A DNA stretch of 64,000 bases from Owenia fusiformis (lineage: Eukaryota > Annelida > Polychaeta > Sabellida > Oweniidae): NCBI GenBank assembly GCA_903813345.2, contig CAIIXF020000006.1, forward strand, positions 12,714,348 to 12,778,347, read 5' to 3'. Positions within the stretch are counted from its first letter, which is position 1, and each line of letters begins with the position of its first letter. Positions 56,601 to 64,000 of this stretch are shown here, piece by piece. The notes below the pieces were generated by a model. It was not told where the DNA came from. It worked only from the letters and a program-made list of their open reading frames with translations, and ran no database searches. The translations under genes were made by a program, and so were the position numbers.

Positions 56601-59600
56601 GATGGCTTGATGATTTTGCTTCAGATCCATCTTTCCTGTGAGTCCGGCTTCCCATTTTAGATTTTAACCTCGTTGATATTTGACCAGAATAATTTTTTTA
56701 TCAGATTATAATTTTCATTCTTGTCAGAAATATGGTTTACTTATCATTCTCTCTTCACCTTGTTAAGTGTTCGCACTTAATTTGAACATGACTTACGGCA
56801 TGCAAAAACGAAACACCACTCCTGTATCTGCCAGGGAGTGATTGTAATTGACCAACAATGATGTTTAATTCAGAACATGGGAAACGGAACCGAACAATCT
56901 AAAGGGCGTTGAGCACTGTGGTGAAATCTGGAAAGATGGTGTCTTCAATGATGCAAGATGTGAATCACAACGAGGCTTTATCTGCAAATATGACATGATA
57001 CCTGGTATGTTTTATTAGTAGAATCTAAGTGAACAATTTTGTGAAGGGGCTCTACGTAGTATTCAAGGTGATTCTTTGTCCGTTAGATTTTTGAGGAATT
57101 GTTCCTTTTGAGGGTTTTGTTAATTTTCTAATTCTTAAATACGTCTGCATTTTTCCACGTCCAAATAACATATTAAATGGTTGTCCTATACTCAAACAGT
57201 ACCAACAGTAGTTGTACCATGTGTAAATATCAATCTTCCTTTTTGTAGGTCAGACAGCATGTGCCCCAGAATTCGAAGCAAATGGAGCAAGTTGCTATTT
57301 CTTCAGTACAAGAAACCCTTCAAGTAGGCAAAGCTGGGCAGATGCTAAAGTTGAATGTGGAAATAGACAAAGTGGGGCTGATCTGGTTTGGATCACCTCC
57401 CAAGACGAATATGTACGTCAGTATTATAAAACATAAACAATATGTAAATTTAGTAGCCCGGACAGAATTGTTCTAGGGTCACTTTTTCTTTAATAACTTT
57501 TTTTAGTTTCAGTATTATCAAAATCTGATTACATATTTGAAAACTACAGTAAAATTCTGACATACCAAAAAATATTTAAGGAACATCTCTTAATTTATTG
57601 ATATCAGAGACGTTCATAGTATGAGTGACGCAAATACATAATTCACCATTTTGTCTCATATTTGTTCAAAAATGGTTACCTTGTTTGTGAATTTGAATGT
57701 TCATATGAAAGTTAATATTTAAGGAATGACATAAAGTAGTCATGAAGTCATGTAGACTGCTGCTTTGGTATGAGGTAATGACTGCATTTAAACCTTTTGT
57801 TTTAAATTGACTCGAATGTGTACCAGTACTTCAAAAAGTTCATATATTATATGTACAGTTTATTGGTACGGTCGCAGTATATTGGTAAGGACTTGGACGT
57901 TTTTTGCCATTAAACTGTTACCCATTGTGGATAAGTTCGTCTACCCTGTGCAACTATAGGATCATATTATCAGAGTTTTAATGTCTTTTCTACACACGCC
58001 TCTTAACTCATCCTTGGCATGCATGTGAATTGTTCTTCAGCTTTTCAATGGCCTCTGAGGTGGCTGTTTGGACCTCTTGAATAGATTGAGGACCTATTCT
58101 CATCACACCCCGTATATTAGGGCGCCACCTTTACACATCTTCTTGAACACAACCCCAAACATTTCAATGGAGTTGAGTGGTTCATGACCCTTGCAGGGAG
58201 TTTGCCTTCTTGTATTTGATGATTGGTCAGTTGCTGTATTACATCAGGATTGTAATGGTGGCAGAATGCCCCTATAGGCCTATGACAATGTTTAAATATT
58301 ACTAACCTTCAACTGAACATTCAAATTCGCGAAATATGCCGCCATTTTGAGCAAATATGAGCCCAAATTATGAATATGTATTTCTGTCAGTCATACGATG
58401 AACGTCTATTATATCAATAAATTAAGAGATGTTACCTTAAATAATTTTTTGTATATCAGAATTTTACTCTAGTTTTCAAATATGTAATCAGCTTTTGATA
58501 ATACTGAATTTAAAAAAAAGTTATTAAAGAAAAAGTGACCCTTGAACAATTCTGTCCGGGCTACTATGTTTCCGAATAGTCTACAAAGATGAATCACTCA
58601 TATTGCGAATGTATCTTAATCTTAATGTATCATATGAGTGTTTAATAGATTTATGATTTCAAAGATTTTGTTCTCTGTGTTATCACTTGTTCCTTCCTCA
58701 TATAATAACATGTATAGTAAAACCCGTCTTGGTGAACACCTGTCTCTAGAGGACAGGCCTCCCCCGCACATACTCTACTGAATTCTGTATAAATTACCCT
58801 CACTATAGGGAACATACTTAGTATATCATCACTGGACGTTTTTTCTCGGCAAGAAATGTTCAATATACACAGGTTTTACTGTATAATAAATATTTATATT
58901 CAGAAATTTCTGACAGAGAGAGTAAAGACTCTATCGTTAATCCTGGCAAAAAAGCAATCTGGCTGGTGGACGGGACTGAACAACGGACCCTCCGATAATG
59001 CGATCAACTGGAGGTGGAATGAACAGATTCAGTTGGCAGATACAAGTTTCCTGTAAGTAATTAAGACAATGAAGTAATACAACGAGAGGTTACATATCAG
59101 ATGAAACATTTTAAATGTTTCGTTGACACTTGATATTCATTCATTGATTTAGTAATTATTCATCCATTGGTTTGATGTAATTTCGTATTGAAATGCTCAA
59201 AAACTCTCAAAAACTTTTCATTCATCAATCTACACGATTTAATACAGATATGTATCAAACAATAATTGCCGGTGCAAAAATGTATTCCTGAACTTGATCT
59301 GGGGTGTCACTATCTTGTAATAATGAGGTTGAATTACTTTCATGACCACAGAGTATGGGATACAGAGCCGAACAACTTCAATGGTAATATGCTGTGCGCA
59401 TCTATCCGAGACAATGGCGCAACCTATCGAGCAAGAGACTGTCTATCTAAAAGGCGATTCATCTGCCACTGTAAGAAACAATTTAATTAGTTACTTGAAA
59501 AACATGAAAATATTAATCGAGACCTTCGTAATGAAACGGAAAACAATATATCGAGGCCTTAACAAGTAAGATTTTGTAGAACTGATAGTGGGCATTGAAT

Positions 59601-62600
59601 TAGAAATTCCACTTTTATGTACATGTCATATACTATAATAGTTCGTAAGCCAACTAATGAAACGGAATACAATATTTAAGTCCGAGGCCTTGACAAGTAA
59701 GATTTGGTAGAACTGATAGAAGGCATTGAATAGAAATTCCATTTTTATGTACATGGCATATATATAATGCTGCCATTTTAACAGTACCAAACACTGCCAC
59801 GTGTCCACCAACCTACCAATTTGACTCGGGAAGTAATGCATGTTACTACATTGAGACAAATACCAAGATGACGTGGGCTGAGGCGAGAATGTTCTGTCAG
59901 CAATCATCGCAAGGTGCAGGTGCTGATCTCCTGACTATCAAGGATGTGGCTACCAAGGTATATACCTATAAGCCGAATAAGCCCTTTTTAAAGTTTTTTT
60001 TGTTTTCCGCGCTTGACTCAGGGGATTGTGGTATCCACAGCAATAACCATCTTTTCACAAGTATAAAGCGTTGGTCTTTTCCCTATTAAATTGTCAAGCG
60101 TGTGCTTATGCGTGTGTTCCAGACCTATATAGAACAAACCCTTGCTATCGGTGCAACCTACACGGTATACTGGACCGGACTGAATGACCTTGATCAAAAA
60201 TCAAGATGCCATCCTTGGAAATGGAGGGACGGGTCAAAGGCTAATCTTGATAACGTGTACGTACCAGATACAATGATTGCATCTTTCTTGTTTGCTGTAA
60301 AGACAATTTAGAATATAGAAATGCAAATCGCATTTTATTTATTATGTTCAAATATCAATGTGTGATCTTAAAAAACAAAGTTACAGAGAATTTTTCCAAA
60401 ACATCTGGATCGCATATATATATTATAACTATAAATCTCTGTCCACATCTTTTTGTAGCAAGTGGAATAAAGAGCCAAACAATTTTGATGGGAATGAACA
60501 CTGTGCGAATATGCTACAAAATGGCGTCATGAATGATGGTAGCTGCACCGGCAAAAATGCGTACATCTGCAGATATGAACTTGCTTGTATGAGTACCATC
60601 AATATTAAAAGTTTTTTTCTTAACTGTGATCATATTTTTCTAGACTTAGCTACTCCTGAAACAATGATATCAGCCAAACGGACGTTCCAAAATTCATGAG
60701 TAAAAATCCATAAAGGAAATATCCACAATCATGTAGTCATGGAGATTATTCATATACAATGTGCTTTAAGTGCGTTTGAAGAAACGTATGAAGGATACAC
60801 ATTCGAATATCATTCATCCGTATGAATTACGTATAATATCAATGTCGAATTATTTCAGCTTCATTCGATGTTAGTGGTACGAATGGGAAGTGCTTAATAC
60901 TGACAAACTATAATTCAAGGGACACAGATCCCAGCAAATACAGTTGGTGGTGGGAGGCTTGCAGTGATAAAGCTAGGCCCTTGTGCGAGATGCCCAACCC
61001 CGGAGGTACGTGCGCTATATAGTACTACTTATGGTGTCGACAATTTTTGCTTTATTATATAAAACTGATCTACAGAGTCCTAGGTATAACCAAAATAAAT
61101 TGGACTGAATTTACCCTAATTCCATCGAATTTATAGTTATACAAAACGATTTCGTAATATATATATATATATGATCGTAAGTCTTATGGTATTTTGTCTT
61201 GTTAAAGTGTGCCCACCTGGTTTCACAATCCAACTTGACAACAGTTGCTATGCTATCGGTACCGAGTGGAATGACCACGATACGAATGCTGCGTGGTGCA
61301 AGGCACAGAACCCATCAGCTGATCTAGCAACCATTGACAATGACTCTGAGGCATTTAGACTAGGTCCAAAACTCGTGGCGGCTGGTGTGACTGGCTTTGG
61401 GGAATTCTCTATAAAGAAATGGAATGGTACAACTTATCTCGTATTTTGTTCGATCTTTCTAAAACATATTCACGATGCATTGCAATTGATTACAATTATC
61501 GCACATTTATGTGTTTCTAAAAAGCAGTATTTAAAATAATTCCTATGAACCAAATACAATTGTGTGCAAATATGTAAACAGAAGCAACAAAAAGAAAGAC
61601 CAAACTGTATTATAAAAAATTGTATTATAAAATAATTATGAACTTTCATCGAAAGGTCCATCGAGAAACCACAGCTACAGGATATTACATACACTCCCCT
61701 CCATAAGTTTATCAACCTTAGCTAAGGTTGCCAAACTTATGGAGGGGAGTGTACATTCACGTGGAAGTCATTACAGTACATAGTATTGAAGAACATAACG
61801 ATTTCCAAAAATGTATCCCTTTTTGTCCGTTAGGATCATTAATTTGGGATAAATCGAATTGGTTTCCTTATCAAAGGATAATTTCTGTCTGAGTTCTTCA
61901 CAATTTTTTACCTTTAGCCTTTTTTCGATAAATACACTGCGCTCCTCTTCCAGGTATAACGGCTTGCAACCAGGCTGGTTGGGGCTGGAGGAAACGTGGC
62001 AACTCCTGCTATAAGTTCTCTGGTAGGGGAGGCGATGATGGTAAATCATACAATGAGGCAAGGACTGAATGTCAACAAGCTGGTGGTGATTTAGTGACAT
62101 TTAGGAACGCTGATGAGGCGGTACGTTTGACCTGTTTGTGTTTGATACTTTAAAATAATGTATAACATAACTTCAGTTTATGTTTATGATAATTATTGTT
62201 GAAGATCATACTTGTCTGTCTGTGCAGGATGTACGATAACAGTGTTTAAGATCGCATGTGTTTATTTCTAGTAATCTAAGATCACATTTGCCTATTCTTT
62301 GTGGAACAGCTATTTGTGTGTTTTTCTCTCTGCAACAATTGTATCCTTCGTTCAATACATTTTGGTGTAAACTTATTCTTTATTTTTCTAACAAGGAATA
62401 CATCAGACAAATGGTTGGACTATTGTGGAAGACGACGGGTGGATGGCGCAACTTTATGGTAGGGTTAGATGACAACTCCGGTAGTTGGCAGTGGGTAGAT
62501 GGCACTAAATACAAACCAGAATACATGTAAATATCCAACAATAAAAATACATTTCCTGTAATCATATTAATTTAGTACTCGGAAAGGTTAACTCATAATA

Positions 62601-64000
62601 CTCCTACTATTGCCTAACAAGAATACGATGATAATTATACTTTATCACAAGTAATAACATTTTTATATCTTATCAAAATTGCACTTGTACAATTATGTCC
62701 GCAGTGCAAAAGCCTAGTACAATATATGTCTGCAGTGCAAAAGCCTAGTAGCTAAGACAATAGAACTCCATTATCACTCCAAGTATATGAATGGATAACA
62801 TTTAAAGTCAATCGGTTAAATAGTCGGTCAGTTATCAGCTCACCCTCTTAAATATTAGGATAGTTTCTAAATAGCAGAAAAACAAAGAATTCTAGTGCTG
62901 CCAGCTTTTATTCAGCTTTTTATTTGGGCTACACTGCCATTCACTTACATATTAAAATCTTGGAATAGTGGCTTAATTTCATAATTTATCAAAAGTGTTA
63001 GTTGAATCTGTGTAAAACTTAAATGATACACCTTGTGATGACCCTGTTAATGTACATGTTGTGATTAAACATGCAAATGTTGGTTGAAAAAATCCAAGAT
63101 CCAAAATCCAAGAATCTTGGCATTGCATCAATGGAGATTTGGCCCAAGTTTTTTTTAAATGTCATGGAAAATGATTCAAATGATATAACTGTTTAAATCA
63201 AAGCTATTATAGGAGAAAACATTTCATTGAATTCAAATATGCAATTTAAAAGAAGGAGAGGTGTGTTATTAGAGGTCTAATATGCAAATCTCTTAAAATC
63301 TCACGAAAACGAGATTTAGCGAGATCTTAAAGCCTATATGGAAATTGTACTATTTGGAATATTTCCTTACAAATCTTACTCTGAATATCTCTGAATGAAA
63401 ATGTAAAAGTCAATCATTGTGAGAGCAAATGGACCGATCAAAAAACGGGGGGAGGCAATCCTATGAAAGGATACGAAACATTACACTATGTCAATAAAAT
63501 GATATATTTAGAAATGATGCAAATAAAACAATTTCAGTGTTTGGGAAGAAGACCCCAATGACTGGGATGATATAAGTGTATGTACTTGGATCTTCAAGAA
63601 TGGTGCATACCACACGAGCAGTTGTAATGCAAATTGGTTGACTGGATACATTTGCCAAAAAACTGTTGGTGGAAGTAAGTATTCGTCACTATGGTGAAGA
63701 TAAAACGTTGAAGTATGAACATCTAATTCATTATATTAAATATAGGAAAGTATGTATCATCGTACTAAAGCAAAAGTGCAGAGAAGGAAATACACACGAA
63801 ACGCAACATGAAAAAAGATCATCTATTAAGAATACTTTACTTGTAGCTGGGGGACCAACCTCGAGTTGTCCATTTGGTTGGCGTGAGAGAGATGGTTATT
63901 GTTATATGTTTGGTCCAAAGGACCCGGATTCTAGACTTAGCTGGGATGACTCCAGGACAGCTTGCCAAGCACAGATGACAGGTGCAGACCTCCTCTCTAT
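50657..64000 (+). CDS. Multi-CTLD membrane receptor B, tandem paralogue of A (3' end off window)
   Basis: Twenty-five exons are seen with the same order and phases as gene A, giving 1185 residues before the window ends inside exon 25. Exon 1 is 50657-50708 (MELKICICFFIALIIYS, signal peptide). CTLD1-6, the permuted module, CTLD7 and the first part of CTLD8 follow; the membrane helix should lie beyond 64000. The pattern of kept and lost calcium-site residues in CTLD1-7 is the same as in A, and the RKKR site is conserved at residues 441-444. No stop or frameshift is seen. Introns are on average longer than in A and hold several TIR elements. Presumed to be a cell-surface lectin like A. Confidence 0.92.
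50787..51270. mobile_element. Mariner-like nonautonomous element in receptor B intron 1
   Basis: TACAGGGTGTTTCATAATGA followed by CCGTCCCCCCAT at the left is exactly mirrored by ATGGGGGGACGG then TCATTATGAAACACCCTGTA at the right, with TA on both sides. About 480 bases, no transposase. Confidence 0.85.
51684..53780 (+). other. Receptor B CTLD1 and CTLD2
   Basis: CTLD1 exons 51684-51829, 51953-52080, 52582-52712: CPGGWKSLAGKCVLF, GFWWTGL, EPNNMNGVEHC, SNDDNC (complete mannose-type site). CTLD2 exons 52887-53044, 53224-53381, 53665-53780: CDHDWVQGGPNCYYIS, GWWIGANDLPNGDKGP, EPTNAEGSTALC, FFDEDC (site lost, as in gene A). Confidence 0.9.
52145..52530. repeat. Foldback element in receptor B intron 3
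   Basis: TTAAGGTCAGGGT and, inside it, AAATTCAGTGAAAAAATCTG pair with AATTTTTTTCACTGAATTTT and CACCCTGGCCTTAA. Interior words such as TAGAAAAG and GTGCAC also pair. Confidence 0.7.
54607..54745 (+). repeat. Minisatellite with TTAAGGTAGTTGT core
   Basis: About six variants of TTAAGGTAGTTGTCACTCTT, each followed by TTGT in the fuller units, of irregular length, in receptor B intron 8. Confidence 0.8.
56140..56280. repeat. Foldback element in receptor B intron 11
   Basis: GAATGAAATAAAATGTCTTT and CCGAACCTTGTTGACAAAAT pair with GTTTTGTTCCAATGAGGTTC and GGAAAGATGTTTCATTTCAC around a centre near 56208. Confidence 0.75.
57453..58566. mobile_element. 1.1-kb TIR element in receptor B intron 14
   Basis: TAGCCCGGACAGAATTGTTC and TAGGGTCACTTTTTCTTTAA at the left pair with TTAAAGAAAAAGTGACCCTT and GAACAATTCTGTCCGGGCTA at the right; the pairing runs on for about 160 bases (TTAATTTATTGATAT with ATATCAATAAATTAA). 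The interior shows no transposase frame. Confidence 0.85.
58711..58883. mobile_element. Small element with pogo-like ends
   Basis: TATAGTAAAACCCGTCTTGG at the left and CACAGGTTTTACTGTATA at the right form short TIRs; CAGTnnAACC ends are typical of pogo/Tigger-type elements. It ends about 20 bases before exon 15 of receptor B. Confidence 0.5.
59529..59763 (+). repeat. Tandem duplication of about 105-bp units in receptor B intron 16
   Basis: TAATGAAACGGAA-A/T-ACAATAT, then CGAGGCCTT, AACAAGTAAG or GACAAGTAAG, and GTAGAACTGATAG occur twice (starting 59529 and 59656), each ending in TTTTATGTACATG. Confidence 0.8.
60859..61426 (+). other. Receptor B permuted CTLD module
   Basis: Exon 20 (60859-61005): SSFDVSGTNGKCLIL, YSWWWEACSDKARPLCEMP. 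Exon 21 (61208-61426): VCPPGFTIQLDNSCYAI, AWCKAQNPSADLATIDN, FSIKKWNG. Same C-half then N-half order, phases and cysteine pattern as in gene A. Confidence 0.75.
61688..61755. repeat. Compact perfect-arm hairpin in receptor B intron 21
   Basis: ACACTCCCCTCCATAAGTTT, then a short centre with ACCTTAGCTAAGGT, then AAACTTATGGAGGGGAGTGT. About 20 paired bases plus an inner palindrome. Confidence 0.85.
61954..64000 (+). other. Receptor B CTLD7 and start of CTLD8
   Basis: CTLD7 exons 61954-62120, 62396-62526, 63538-63674: GWRKRGNSCYKFS, FMVGLDD, GSWQWVDG, DPNDWDDISVC, YHTSSC, GYICQK (site lost, DPN instead of EPN). CTLD8 begins with exon 63847-64000 (CPFGWRERDGYCYMF) and is cut by the window end. 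The 1-kb intron 62527-63537 holds only a short direct repeat, GCAGTGCAAAAGCCTAGTA at about 62702 and 62732. Confidence 0.9.

Larger units (their letters stand above)
54064..57004 (+). other. Receptor B CTLD3 and CTLD4, with RKKR site between them
   Basis: CTLD3 exons 54064-54230, 54968-55098, 55358-55491: CPSGWDAGAGQCFYF, GWMWTGLNDRDQGDRC, EPNSWGGLEHC, FNDATC. CTLD4 exons 55677-55831, 56510-56637, 56874-57004: RKKRQTQCADGWQYGAG, TWWTGLKRD, EPNNLKGVEHC, FNDARC. Both have complete site-2 residues. Confidence 0.9.
57249..60586 (+). other. Receptor B CTLD5 and CTLD6
   Basis: CTLD5 exons 57249-57412, 58904-59052, 59352-59470: CAPEFEANGASCYFFS, GWWTGLNNGPSDNAINW, EPNNFNGNMLC, YRARDC (partial site, as in A). 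CTLD6 exons 59785-59957, 60123-60256, 60459-60586: CPPTYQFDSGSNACYYIE, YWTGLNDLDQKSRCHPWKW, EPNNFDGNEHC, MNDGSC (complete site). Confidence 0.9.

Overview
The window is a piece of an animal nuclear genome, AT-rich and intron-dense, with GT-AG introns throughout. It looks like a marine invertebrate, most likely a deuterostome such as a hemichordate, echinoderm or amphioxus; that placement is inference from gene style, not something the sequence proves. Every protein-coding gene recognised lies on the + strand. Introns and spacers are full of short foldback and terminal-inverted-repeat (TIR) elements.

Layout. (1) 1-4575: the 3' five exons of GEN1, the XPG/FEN-family Holliday-junction resolvase; the nuclease core lies to the left of the window. 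(2) 6801-34772: a head-to-tail array of three paralogous CRAL-TRIO (Sec14-like, TTPA/RLBP1-type) lipid-carrier genes. Each has eight exons with identical intron phases (1,2,1,0,0,0,1) and encodes 337, 336 and 335 residues. The third copy spans 13.5 kb because its introns have collected mobile elements. (3) 37181-48046: a complete 28-exon gene for a type I membrane receptor of 1352 residues, made of a signal peptide, eight C-type lectin-like domains (CTLDs), an unusual split module between CTLD6 and CTLD7, one transmembrane helix and a 26-residue tail. (4) 50657-64000: its tandem paralogue, cut by the window end inside CTLD8 after 25 exons with the same order and phases.

How they work. The two CTLD genes resemble the mannose-receptor family but lack its N-terminal cysteine-rich and fibronectin II domains. 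In both, CTLD1, 3, 4 and 6 keep an EPN motif, the acidic residue after it and an ND pair, so they are predicted calcium-dependent mannose-type sugar binders; the others have lost these residues. Two features shared by both paralogues stand out: a C-terminal CTLD half followed by an N-terminal CTLD half, which together carry the six cysteines of one long-form CTLD in permuted order, and an RKKR basic site in the linker between CTLD3 and CTLD4. The lipid carriers and lectin receptors have no obvious functional link beyond being tandem-expanded neighbours.

Noncoding part. At least three families of inverted-repeat elements recur, with two mariner-like TIR elements, a degraded LINE end, several minisatellites and a 459-bp perfect direct repeat inside a TIR element. 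One element ends 7 bases before a coding exon and appears to supply its splice-acceptor signals; a 108-bp tandem duplication has copied an exon end with its splice donor. All exon boundaries were placed by eye from splice signals, reading phase and paralogue comparison.
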